From NCBI RefSeq assembly GCF_035046505.1, contig NC_089822.1:114779307-114843306 (forward strand): a DNA stretch of 64,000 nt, given 5' to 3'. The notes beneath the pieces are model-generated. The model made no database searches, was not told the origin of the DNA, and worked only from the letters and a program-made list of their open reading frames with translations. The stretch comes from Tiliqua scincoides. Its lineage: Eukaryota > Chordata > Lepidosauria > Squamata > Scincidae. Below, in pieces: positions 22,911-33,464 of this stretch (position 1 is its first letter; each line of letters starts with the position of its first letter). A program made the translations under genes and the position numbers.

Positions 22911-22920
22911 GTTTATATAC
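22911..22920 (-). promoter_or_regulatory. LWS core promoter, TATA box
   Basis: Read on the minus strand this is GTATATAAAC, about 195 bp above the LWS ATG. A start about 25-30 bp downstream (near 22885) would give a 5' UTR of about 165 nt with a purine-rich tract between 22795 and 22855. TATA-driven LWS promoters are usual in vertebrates. Confidence 0.7.
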
Positions 22921-22934
22921 TCACCCCCCCAGGC

Positions 22935-22940
22935 GGATTA
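22935..22940 (-). promoter_or_regulatory. CRX/OTX-type site above the LWS TATA box
   Basis: Minus-strand TTAATCC, the classical photoreceptor homeobox (CRX/OTX) motif, lies about 15 bp upstream of the TATA box. A second AT-rich homeobox-like site (CAATTA on the minus strand) is near 22991-22998. Position and spacing fit a cone promoter; binding is inferred. Confidence 0.55.
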
Positions 22941-22949
22941 ACCCCCTGT

Positions 22950-24319
22950 CTTGAAGAACAAGCTCCCCAAAGCCCTTAAACGTTTTATCCCTTAATTGGG
23001 CTGTGATTTGGCCCCCTCCCTGTCTTTTTTCCCTCCCCCCCCCCAGTTTGCCATGACATGAACAGCTCACGGGCATCCTGCGTCACCATGGGTGTCTTTG
23101 CCGGACACTTCAGGTGAAGGATGAGCATGGAGGAGTGATTAGAGAGGCAAAAGAGCTCAGCTAATCCCTCCTCAGAATGGTCTTTCCTTGCAATTTCCTA
23201 ATGGCCCATTTTTCTAACTAGGCCAAAGGACCTTTTGGCCCAATTTCACTAAAGCCGGAGATGGTTGTTTTCTCACCAAAGCCAGAACTCTGCCCACAAT
23301 GGACTTGTAGTTCATTTTGAGGCAAAGTGATACACCTGAATCTAGCCTGTCCAGTGGCAAGGCCAAAACCAAGAAACCCCAAAGCTGTTCAATGCAAAAT
23401 AATGAGCACACTTGGGAGATGTAATTCACCTGCTGCATTCAGATGACTTTGCCTCCAGTGTCTATTCACCCAATGCCCAACAGCCCAACAGCAGCAGAAG
23501 ACGCATGACCTCATGCACAGTGCAAGATCTTGCAAAGGAGACCAAAACTGGCTTCAGCTCCAGCTTCAGGGGCCTTTGGGCAGATAAGGTCAGGCACAAA
23601 CTGAGCACACACCAAAGAGTCCTCTGCCAGATGACTTGTGTCAACAAGCCAAGTCACATACCAAGCTGGGTTTTTTGTTTGTTTTGTTTTTTGTTTTAAT
23701 GTCATCTTCCAGTTTTTAATGGCAGAACTATTTGGCAGTTTCACCATTCTCCATACCAGTGCTGCCCTTTACTTGAGACTAAAAAGAAAGTAAAGATCAC
23801 ATGATGCCTTTTGCTTGAAAGCTTTGCCCAGCTTCTACAATGCCTCCTTGATGAGCTCTCTACTGGCCTCAGGACCTCAGCATCTCCCCACTCTGATAAC
23901 CTCTGGGACCAGACCTGTGTGGTCAATACCCTCCACTCCATCACAAGTGCAGTGCTATACCAGAAATTGGTTGTGTCTTGGTACTTCCACAGAGCCTACA
24001 GCCTGACTCCCTGATCTTGTACAGGAAATAGACCCAATGTCTCTTTTACAATGACAACGTCCTAGTATTTCATCACAGAAACCAACACCATGCCAGCCAG
24101 TACCCGAGCCACCATGTACAGTAAGAATTAGCATACTGTCATGTAACTCATATTGAGATCTGAAAAGCCAATGAAACCCATATTCTGCCAAATTTTACCC
24201 ACCAAATTCTGCTCCTATTCCGCATCCATGGATGCAGTGCAGTAACTGCTACTGTCCCCTGCCTCCTCCTAGTCCTGTCTGCAGCCAGAGCTGCCATTGT
24301 TTGAAGTACTTTGCCTATA
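22950..24319. other. Upstream of the LWS promoter: nothing recognised
   Basis: No gene and no clear repeat. Distal LWS control sequence could lie here, but I cannot identify it. Confidence 0.35.
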
Positions 24320-24554
24320 CAGTGATGCCTCGCAAGACGAATGCCTCGCGCAACGAAAAACTCGCAAGACGAAAGCGTTTTGTGATTTTTTTGGTGACTC
24401 GCAAGACAAATTTTTCTATGGCCGTGCTTCGCAAGACGAATTTTTTGCTGTTTTTTTTTTTTGGTTTGTTTTAAATTGCAATTCGCAAGACGAAAATTTC
24501 GCAAGACGAAACGACTCGTGGAACGAATTAATTTCGTCTCGCGAGGCACCACTG
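24320..24554. mobile_element. Tigger/pogo-like MITE with internal TCGCAAGACGAA repeats
   Basis: Starts CAGTGATGCCTCGCAAGACG, ends TTCGTCTCGCGAGGCACCACTG split at the inverted repeat, and sits between TA dinucleotides (24318-24319 and 24555-24556), as pogo-type elements do. 235 bp. Inside are six near-exact and two variant copies of TCGCAAGACGAA, giving an unusually CpG-rich element. Confidence 0.65.
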
Positions 24555-25016
24555 TATATGAGTACATATAATATGCTCAACAACAAGGCTGGCCCATCCA
24601 TGAAGTGGACAATGTGACAAGTCAAGCAGTCAGTGGGGGGGGGGGAGTGGCAGACCCTAGGTACCCACTGCCCCAAGTCTGCCACAGTTTCCCTCCAGTG
24701 TGCCAAAGACTGCAAAAAGCAAGTGGGAAGTGAATCATCCGCTTCCTTATCCACTCACGTCACCCCTTCTTTACACAGTCCCTTTAAAAAATCAGAAAGT
24801 ACAATTTTATTTAAAGGGACCACACGAGGATGGAGCAAGGTGAGTGGGTAGGGAAGGAGACTGCTGCTGCCTGCACAGTTTTTGGGGAGCATGGGCAGTG
24901 GCAATTCACTTCCCTATCCACTCCCTTGTGCTTTTCTTTCCAGTCCCTTTAAATAAAACAGGAGTTACATGACATGCTGGGAGAAACCAGCATGACTTCC
25001 CCCACTGGCATTCCTG
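24555..25016. other. Gene-free stretch
   Basis: A fragment resembling the GGCTGGCCCATCCATGA repeat family (others near 33236, 48344 and 56610-56900) starts near 24585. The rest is unassigned. Confidence 0.35.
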
Positions 25017-25210
25017 AGGAGGGTAAAACACTAAGTTTCTCCAGGTGGCTGGCTGCTGGTGTAAAGTGGCCCCTCCTCCTTGATTTCAGAGCCAGTCCTG
25101 CCTGCAAAAGCAAAAGGTTTTGCAATCACAACTGGCTCTGAAAGCCAGGGAAAAGGGCCACTTTACACCAGCAGCCAGGCACCTGAAGAAACTTAGTATT
25201 TGCCCCCCCC
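25017..25210. repeat. Long imperfect inverted repeat (hairpin)
   Basis: The left arm, 25031-25095, is largely complementary to the right arm, 25132-25196. Examples are TGGTGTAAAGTGGCCC against GGGCCACTTTACACCA and TCAGAGCCAG against CTGGCTCTGA. The short spacer itself contains TGCAAAA...TTTTGCA. Similarity extends a little beyond both arms. Confidence 0.8.
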
Positions 25211-26026
25211 CCAAGGACACCAATGAGCTCCCCTTCCTGTTTTGCAAGGAAAGGGCTAAGGGTAAGGGACCTGGGTACTAAGAAAATAACATGATACAAT
25301 GAGTGAGGAAAAAGAAAGGCCAGAGTGAGGAAAGAGAGAGAAAGTTGAAAGGAGGGAAGGCCTGAGCCAGAGTCTGTGAATGAAAAACCAAGTTCAAATG
25401 TTGGCACTTACAATACACAGTAAACATTCTCTGCCTTCCTGGCCCTGAAAGGACAAACTTATGGGAAACCAATAGAGAAGGAACTGTAACTATAAGATAC
25501 AACACACTGGAGGGAAAACATGGGGCAACAGGTGTTGGGGGTTATTCAAATTGCAAATCTGTTTTGAAAACAGCATTTCACATCAAAGCACCACATGGCT
25601 TACACTGCTATACGTGACAGAGTGTTGTGGCCATCATATACTGTGCTATGGCCTAAACAAACTTGCCATGGACACAATACTGAGCACAACATGAGCACAA
25701 TAGCAGTCCCTAAACCAACTTAGCCCAGTCCTCTTCTCCATATAGTAAAGTGGCTCCAGTGTGATTTCATGCATGCTGCAGGATCTCTTGCAGCACATCA
25801 GCACATACCACATCGCCATAGCCCTCCAGGCTTTCAACCTCAAGACTGCATGCTTTCACAAAAACTGAAAGTGATTTGAAAAGTGGGTGGAAGATAAGCA
25901 AGTGCTTGACCACTGGCAGTCTGACAGGTTTTGAAATAATAGCAATCCCTAGAGAGTCTGCTTACCACAAGTAAAAGCGGGTTGCATTTATATACCACAA
26001 ACAGTAATCCCTCTTTCAGACTGTAA
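25211..26026. other. Gene-free stretch
   Basis: No gene, no recognised element. Confidence 0.35.
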
Positions 26027-26205
26027 GGGCACAATCCTAACCAACTTTCCAGCACTGAGGTAAGCGCAATGTAACTCCAAGGCAAGGGAACAAACATTGC
26101 CTTACCTTGAGGAGGCCTCTGTGACTACCCCCTAACTGTAGGATGCAGCACATGCCCTACTGCCACAGCTATGCCAATGCTGGAAAGTTGGTTAGGATTG
26201 CACCC
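26027..26205. mobile_element. Harbinger-like MITE, TAA target
   Basis: 179 bp. Termini GGGCACAATCCTAACCAACT and AGTTGGTTAGGATTGCACCC are near-perfect inverted repeats, flanked by TAA on both sides (26024-26026 and 26206-26208). No coding capacity. Confidence 0.8.
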
Positions 26206-26860
26206 TAAGTCTCTGGAAAAAAAAAAATTAACATTTATCTTCTTGACTTACAACTTTAGTATGATTTGATAGTGACTTCCATATCTTTCCCCAAAAGAAA
26301 AAGGAGAAACTCCCAATTGTCTGCAATAGTGCCAGCACTGCTCTCCTCCTGAAGGTGCACCACATGCTAACCCTGGCTCCGTAGTGGTCAGCTTGGCAAT
26401 CCCTGGTCCCCCATTAGACAGGTCTGAGGAGAGGGGGCAGGGGGGCAAAATCCCCAGGGCCTGGGCAAAACAAACTATACCAGCAGTTCCCAAAGTGCTA
26501 CATGGATGTTGGGACCACAGGTAAATATTTGCAGAGGTGGGGCCTAGGGCAGGGGGGGGTGTCCCGACAGTGCTGCAGCAGTTGTGGTGCAGCGGGAACC
26601 CAGGGGCTTTTCGCCTTATCTGGGGGATTGCGCTGACCTCAGGGAGGGTCTTGGGACCTGCAACCCCCTGTGCAGGCCTCCGAATGCTAGAAATCATTTG
26701 GGGATCAGAGAGTACTTGCGGCTGCAAATTTATTGCAAAAAATTTGGGTATTTCAGTCTCAACCTATCCAGGGCTGTGTTTCCACTACAGCTTTAATCCG
26801 CTTTCTCAACTCACTTCTCAATGAATTCCGGAGACTGTAGCTCTAACAGCTCTAAGGGTC
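26206..26860. other. Gene-free stretch
   Basis: Contains a hAT-type left end (CAGCAGTTCCCAAAG) near 26480 with no partner found. Otherwise unassigned. Confidence 0.35.
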
Positions 26861-27468
26861 TGTTACCTAATCACCTGTCTTAGACCCCCTTTCTTTCCTC
26901 CCAAGGTAACCTGTAACAACCATCAATGCAAGACATAGAAAGGGGGGTGCAGAATAAAGACAGGCCAAGTATGAACTTAGGGGAGATGCTCCAGACTTGC
27001 TGCCTTGCAAATTTTATTATTAAAAGACCCTTTGCTGACAGCTAACAAAAACCGCAGACAATAGCATCATCATAGCTAAAAACAAAAATAGCAGGACATG
27101 TTCAACAGGCAGACCGATACCAGACTACTTCCCTTTAAGAAGGTGGGGGCAGGTGCATGTGAAGAAGGGCGGGGGAGCGAGGGCATGAGAAGGTCAGTGG
27201 AAGTTACCAGGGAAGGTCAACACCCTTTTGGGGGACTGTGTTTTGAATGATAACTGAAATGTGTAAAAGGAGGGTCCCACCCTTTTGACATGGCCTTTGA
27301 ATCTGAGTGTGCAAACTCTCAAAGGTCACAGACATGTCTGTTGAATAAAAAGAACCTTCCTTGTCTTCCACCTTCAGTGTCTTGCTCATTGGTCTCAGCG
27401 GCACTGGGCAGATAGAACCTATACTTGTCTACCTAACTGGCTCTGCCCTCCGGGGCAGGGGTACGACA
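26861..27468 (+). mobile_element. Solo LTR of an endogenous retrovirus, gammaretrovirus-like
   Basis: 608 bp beginning TGTTACC and ending TACGACA, so it has the TG...CA ends of an LTR. The 4-bp direct repeat GGTC flanks it (26857-26860 and 27469-27472); 4 bp is usual for gammaretroviral insertions. AATAAA at 27344-27349 with a downstream U5-like stretch sets the plus orientation. No internal region is present, so it is a recombined fossil. Age cannot be judged from one LTR. Confidence 0.7.
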
Positions 27469-28039
27469 GGTCTAACAGCTCTTAAGGGTAGCTCTAACAG
27501 CTCTCAGATTCCTTAACAAACTATAGTCCCCCCAGAATGCATTGGGGAAATCGAAGTGTATTGGAAGTGGATTGAAGCTGTAGTGAAAAATGCAGGCTAG
27601 GTCTTCTCTAAAAGCACAAACATGTATTAGTGCAATTCAAACATGGGAAAGTGAACTTTACCTTCAGACCAGAACTCTACCAGTAGCTCACCCAGTTCAG
27701 TTCACAGAATTCTCAGGCCCCAATAGTCAGCTCCACCCCTTCTTCTAGTTTAGAGTGGGTCTAGAACGCATGGCATTGGATCAAGTCTACATGTGTTTTG
27801 GTATTGTTTGAAGCGGACTTTAGCAGTATGGAGTACAAATATAAGACTGGAACACAGAAGGGAGGGAGAAAAAAATGAAAAATAAAAAAAGGCCAGGCAA
27901 GTTTATTTCAGCTGAACTTTGTTTCAAAATCATCACATAATAATGAGAGAGAGAGTGAAAGCCAGTCCTTAGAAGAAGCAAAAGAAAATGAGAAGAACAT
28001 AGGAGAACAAAGAAATGCAGTGGCACTATTTAGATAAAT
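27469..28039. other. Gene-free stretch
   Basis: Nothing recognised beyond the CTAACAGCTCT motifs that flank the solo LTR on both sides. Confidence 0.35.
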
Positions 28040-28125
28040 AAATAAGTACTAGTTATATAAATAAATAAGTAGAATTTATATCTCGCCTTTCCACTCCAGA
28101 AAGGAGCACTCAAGGCGGCTACACT
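28040..28125 (-). mobile_element. BovB/Sauria-type SINE tail fragment
   Basis: Read on the minus strand it gives GCCGCCTTGAGTGC followed by GGAAAGGCGAGATATAAATT, the BovB-derived 3' end seen also at 5450-5520. Only the tail survives. Confidence 0.5.
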
Positions 28126-28599
28126 CAAAGTAAGGATATTATCCCATTCTGATAAATGTTTTCATGTAGTTTCAATCTTGCTCATACTGTCAATTAAAAA
28201 CTTGTTTAAAAACTGTAGTAACATCTGGTTTGTAGGGAAATTTAGGAGGGGAGGCAATCTTGCCCCAGGCCCAGTGCCAGCTCTCAGAAGCCCTGCCATT
28301 AGATTCCTTGGTACATCCCTCAGTGTGCACTGCTGACATCAGGTTATTGGGGAGGAATCTGGGGCAAAGCCCCGCACTGACCCCCCTGCCCTCATCTTAG
28401 GACACATTGTGCATTACTGCTGCCACTAGTCTTAAGTGATGGGCCTGCTGACCCAGTGCACCAACTGGCTGACTCCTGATGCCCACAGTGTCAACATGTA
28501 TGCGTGCCCCAATACATAGACTAGCATCACTCAAATGATGCTCTCTCTCTGCATATTATTGTCAACAGCCATGTTATAAAATAAGTTCCTGTTGAAACA
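28126..28599. other. Gene-free stretch
   Basis: Nothing recognised. Confidence 0.3.
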
Positions 28600-29100
28600 G
28601 CAGCATACTTGATGTTATTAAGCCGTCCCGCATGATACTGATAAAGTTGTGTGGCACTTGGTAAACTACATTTTGCATATTTCCTCTAGGATGTTATTAA
28701 GCCATCTTTTCTTTGTGGTCTTTTTCCAGTACTTTGGGCATCATATACTTGCTTAACTAGACAGGAGTTGTCCATAACCAGAATAGTATATGGCCAAATC
28801 AGCTCAACCTGGATTTTAAAACCTGGTGGTTTCTCATCTGCTTGGGTCCATACATTTTTATTTCCTCATCACCGCTACCACCTAACTTTCATTATTTTGC
28901 ATAGACAGCATGTGGCAAAACTGCTGTCTATTTTCTGTTGATGTTTCTTTAGAGTTCAGGTCTCACAGCCATATAGTAAAATAGGAATAATTATGGTCTT
29001 AAAAACTTTAATTTTCATGCTTTTGTGCTTCTTGAAAGGTACCTATTATTCCACACTGATTTGATTCATTTGATCTGGTCATTGGTAATCCGCATCACAC
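28600..29100 (-). pseudogene. RTE/BovB-like LINE, C-terminal part of reverse transcriptase
   Basis: Translated on the minus strand, about 29010-28930 reads KLKVFKTIIIPILLYGCETW then TLKKHQQKI. Further on, in another frame, it reads TTKKRWLNNILE. The YGCETWTL run and the KKRWLNNI run are hallmarks of the last part of RTE-group ORFs. Stops and frame changes separate the pieces, so it is a dead fragment. It matters because BovB-type elements supply the machinery for the SINE tails seen in this window. Confidence 0.6.
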
Positions 29101-29767
29101 TCACAGCTGCTCACAAAATGTTGAAAATGTTGAAACATTTGGAGCATATTAAAGCCACTCATCAAAACTAACATATAAAGCAATAAGCAAAACTAGCAAC
29201 AGAACATGAAAGGAACATCAAAGAAAAGACAAGATCCACACAACCAGAACCACTGAAGTAATTATGACATTTCCTACATGGACTTTTACTTCAATTATGT
29301 GGTATTGCACCACAGTGTAATTGAGTTTCCATGACAGAAAAAGTTCTGGCTTGTGTACTGCTGAACATAGTCTCTGACACAGAGCACACAGAGCAAGGCC
29401 TCCCTCAAAAATCTCAAAGTGCAGAGTGGGAGAAAGACATACTCTTAGGCAGAGAATTTGGGGATGCCTTTACAGTTAGCAGAATGGGACAGGTATGACT
29501 CATGGAGAAGTTCTTATATGCAAACCCTTACACATACTCCTGCACAGGAGAACTTTCAAGTAGATTTGTCCCATGTTAATTAGGAGGATGGGGAGGGTGC
29601 CATTTTGATTTTTCTGCCTCAGACACTAAAATGAACTCAATCCAGCCCCTGGTGTGCATGTCCGTGTTTTCAGAAGGCACTCCGCTAAGTTATAGTGACT
29701 CTAAGCCATAAGAGGGCTTTAATGACTGAAACCTGTATCTTGCATTTGAGTACTAACTTGCATCTAA
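29101..29767. other. Gene-free stretch
   Basis: Nothing recognised. Confidence 0.3.
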
Positions 29768-30275
29768 CAGCCCAGTCCTACCTAAATACCTAAGTGGCAA
29801 TGCAGCAGTGCCAGTGCAACTACTGCTATATCCTATGGGAAACATCTAGCTGCTGTAGGCCACCTCTCCAGGGTAAGTTCCAGCTGCCACTATGGGGCAG
29901 CTTGAGCCAGTTTGATTGTTGGTGCGAGTCCGAATTGATCCATGAAGGCAGATCAGGACCAGGAAGGGGGTTGGGATTCGGTGTGCACAACCAACTGCGG
30001 AACCCATCCCCCTCCTGGACCTGATTTGCCCTCCTCCCCACCCGTCATGTCCCTGTTCCACTCACCCCATCCCATTTGATGCCCTCCCCACCTCTCTCCA
30101 ACCCCCTGCACCAGCTTACCTGGGCTGGCGGATCTTTGGCCATCTGCTAGCAGTGTGGCCTCCCTGCCAGCAGTAAAGCAGCCTCCACTGGTGCTAGTGG
30201 GATCGCTAGGGGGATGCAGGTGGTGTGGGCCGCACTGGGTGAAGCGCACGGGGGGTGAGACACTAAAATCACAGT
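29768..30275. mobile_element. Harbinger-like element, family CAGCCCAATCC, right end missing
   Basis: Starts CAGCCCAGTCCTACC after TAA. Its interior parallels the complete copy at 58814-59337 (GATCCATGAAGGC versus GCATGGACCCAGG region, then C/T-rich CCCTGTTCCACTCACCCC). It ends in a junction with another repeat near 30275. Confidence 0.45.
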
Positions 30276-31143
30276 GGTTAGGAGTAATACCATCATGTTA
30301 TATGCTGTTGAATGCGGAATTTCCAGTGGAATGCAATGCAAAAAACTAGAGTGAAATATCACCTCTCTATCAAAAGTTATGGCCAAAAAACTGGAGAACA
30401 AAAATGCATGAAGAAATTCACTTCACTTCATGGAAAGTGAAACCGAGCCGTATAGCGTGGTTTCACTTTCCATAGGGCTTCATGCAATGTTGTGAACATG
30501 CCTTAGTTCATTGAAAAGGGCAGGCTGAGAGGAATCCAACGACACCAGAATGGTTCTGATCCAATGAATGCAGCCCCCAAAAATACCTGAGAAGGAAGTC
30601 CCTCCCTCCAAGCAGATGAATGTATTGAGCCCTATGGAAAGCAAAACTAAGCCACATGGTCGTGTATACTCGCGAGTAAGCAAACATGCCTTGGCTGGTG
30701 GTCAGACCAGGCAAAGGGGAATGTGAAGCCACCAGAATGGTCCTGATCTGTTGGAACTGGAGCTCAACAAATGCTCCAAAAGGCAGCCCCCCCATAAAAG
30801 AATAAAACAGAGGCTTCAGCTGATAAGGTGAAGATAACTTTTTAGAGACTTGCAAAGCCAGGTGATCCTGACGATGATCTGGTTTAAATAGAAGTTCTTA
30901 AATTGAACTGGGCACTGGGTAGGGCTGAAAACCTTACTGGTTTTGGAGGGGGGGTGTTATTGCAGGCAGGCTACAGAGGAAATTCACTTGGTGGAACAGA
31001 GGAGGCTTCTGCTTATTTATTTATTTTACTTTAATTATTTATACTTATTTATTTTAATTTTCCTGATGATGTCACTTCCACCATGACATCACTTCTGGTG
31101 GGTCTTGGACAGATTGTCATTCTAAAAAGTGGGACCCAGTGCT

Positions 31144-31147
<4 letters not shown>

Positions 31148-31202
<55 letters not shown>
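31148..31202. repeat. GT microsatellite, about 27 units
   Basis: An uninterrupted (GT)n of about 55 bp sits exactly at the junction between a hAT fragment (ending GGGACCCAGTGCTAAA) and a CACTAGGG-family copy (starting TGACACCACTAC). Confidence 0.95.
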
Positions 31203-31203
<1 letters not shown>

Positions 31204-31462
31204 CACCACTACTGACCAAAATCACTAAAATCACAGTTTGGAGGCATAATACCATCATGTTATATGTCAACCAATGCGTAATTTCATGCAGAATGTGTTC
31301 TATCTTTGTTCTATCAAAAGGTACAGCCAAAAAACCAGTGGGGGCGGAGTGATGGTACATCACCATGCCCACTACCTGGGGTGTTGCCCCGCCCATCATG
31401 GGGGAATGATGCGCTGGCATCCTGCACCAGGTGATGCAAACCCTAGTGACGCCACTGACTGG
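31199..31462. mobile_element. CACTAGGG-family DNA-transposon fragment
   Basis: Shares AATACCATCATGTTATATG, TTGCCCCGCCCAT and the end ACCCTAGTGACGCCACTG with copies at 57161-57500 and 42048-42225. The left ends seen elsewhere (GGCTTCACTAGGGG at 57161, AGCATCACTAGGGG near 35937) are inverted versions of this right end. No coding capacity; superfamily not resolved. Confidence 0.5.
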
Positions 31463-31669
31463 TGCCATGCTAGTTATGCCTGTGGCCACAGGGAATAGGA
31501 TTGAACCATAAGGCTTGTCACCACAGGTGTAATGTACTCTCTGTGGCTTAGGCCTGGTTTAAATGCGACACCAGGAGTACTAATAAAATGCTCGTGTGGG
31601 GTTCCACACTCTCAGCATTAAATCGGTTCTTCGCGCTTGTTAGGGTTATGCTTGTTGGGGTGGCCAAAT

Positions 31670-32150
31670 CTGACTGAAGGTCTTCCTGAAAATAATTTTT
31701 CCAGCATGATGTACTGAGAGAAATTCCTAGAGGACTCATTAAAACCTCCAGGATTACTTTCAGTATTCATCTGGAGATCGATTCCTGGAGAGTCAAGGCC
31801 AATTCTGGAGGGTTGGGAACCCTAATGCTAACATGTAGAATCCCACATGGGCATGCATTTTGTTTTTTTGTTTGTTTGTTTTTTGCATGCCTGGTGTCAT
31901 ATTGCAACCTGGACTGATCAAAAGCCAGTTTCACCTGCTGACCTCTCCTCCTTGGGCTTCCATGCATACAAGTAGGGTTGCTAACCTTCCAGGATTAGCC
32001 TGGAGTCTCCAAGAATTATCATTAATCTCCAGGCGACTACTGAAAGAGTTGCTAATCCTGGAGACTTTAACTGGGCTGCCAGGAATTTCAAACATTACAT
32101 CATGTTGGAAAAACCTAATCTGCAGGAATAACTACAGGCAGAGTTGGCAA
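31670..32150. repeat. Inverted pair of an old interspersed repeat
   Basis: 31670-31828 read on the minus strand and 31973-32150 on the plus strand are the same family. Both run AGGGTT(C/G), then CCAG(A/G)ATT(G/A), AATCTCCAG, CTACTGAAAG and ACATCATG(T/C)TGGAAAAA. About 145 bp separate them. A third, minus-strand copy lies at about 40945-41070. Confidence 0.6.
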
Positions 32151-32176
32151 CAGGCAACGTGCAGCTTCAGGTAGAG

Positions 32177-32511
32177 CAGGGTTTCTCAAACTTGGAGGGA
32201 GCTTTACTCCCTCAGTAAGTTCTTGTGCAGGAGGGGCTAGGGCAGTTACCTAAGTGCTTTGTGCCTACTTCTTTTGCAGGTTTCAAGCGTCGGGGAGCCG
32301 TGCGGAGGGCTGCACAGGGCACCCCGCACCTCCTGCAGCCTGCTGCAGCCCTACAGTGTAAAAAGTCACACACCAGCACCCCGCATTGCCCCCCTTAGCA
32401 ACGTGATCCTGGGGATCACATCGCTGTCTCCCCCTTCCCCCACCCCTTAAAGGGATGGTGGAAGTGTTACATGAACTGGTGGGTTGCGACCCACCAGTTT
32501 GAAAAACACTG
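32177..32511. mobile_element. hAT-like MITE, family TTTCTCAAACT
   Basis: Starts CAGGGTTTCTCAAACTTGG and ends CCAGTTTGAAAAACACTG, flanked by a perfect AGGTAGAG duplication (32169-32176 and 32512-32519). 335 bp, no coding capacity. Related to the larger elements at 33465 and 63489. Confidence 0.85.
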
Positions 32512-33004
32512 AGGTAGAGGTATGTTGTGCTGGCCTTAGCCATGTTCACACCTGAAACCAAAAGTCTTGACAGCCACCTGGTTGCAGTCTGCCAAATTAT
32601 GAACAACCCTGCCATGCATTTCATCTGTGGAGAAAATAAGGTGGAAAGCAGTGGGCTTATTGGGGCCACCGCATAATCACAAGTATTCAGTCACTGGTTT
32701 AAAAAGTATTTCAAAAACCAAATACATATTGAGTTTTAAAATGAGTCACTAATGCTTAATGGTCATTATAGCTTCTTATTAGCTGACTTGACAGATTATG
32801 TGACGCTTTATATTTCAGCAATACAAGTTGACTCTTGTGAGTTCTCTCTTTTGAGAGCATGTTTGCTGTCAGTTATAACACTGACCAATAAAGCTCTTTT
32901 CCTGAAGTGCCCCCTTTTTTTGTAAACCTGAGTGGCTCGGCCTGATGTTTGTCCACACCCAGAATTCTACCTTTGAAAAATTATGCTTTTGATGAGCCAA
33001 CTTG
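32512..33004. other. Gene-free stretch
   Basis: Nothing recognised. Confidence 0.3.
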
Positions 33005-33183
33005 GGGTCCAATCCTATCCAACTTTCCAGCAACAGTGCAGCCGCAATGCAATCCCAAGGTAAAGGAACACATGTTGCCATACCTTGAGGAGGCCTCAGT
33101 CACTGCCCCTGCACCACAGGATGCAGCACACACCCCATTGGTACAATTGCACCAGCACTGGAAAATTGGATAAGACTGGGCCC
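33005..33183. mobile_element. Harbinger-like MITE, TTG target
   Basis: 179 bp, termini GGGTCCAATCCTATCCAACT and AATTGGATAAGACTGGGCCC, flanked by TTG on both sides (33002-33004 and 33184-33186). Confidence 0.75.
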
Positions 33184-33464
33184 TTGGCCATCAAAATAGC
33201 ATACACTTACTATAAACATGCAGTATATGTATGTACAAGGCTGGCTAATCCATGAGGCTGACTGAGGCGGTCATTTCATACAACAGATTGTTGCAAGGCA
33301 CCCACCTGCCTGTTAGGGGAACATGTCTGTCATTTATCTGCCCCAGTTGCCCTCACCTACCTGCTCTCTTCCACTGCTCCTCCTCCCATTCCCTGGATTG
33401 GAAAAGAAAGATGGGGTTAGAATGGAAGAGGAAATGTGAAGGAGAGAAGAATAGTAGGCTAGAG

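Noticed and set aside
22474-22941. Plus-strand open frame opposite LWS exon 1
   Set aside because: It is the antisense shadow of the LWS first exon and 5' UTR.
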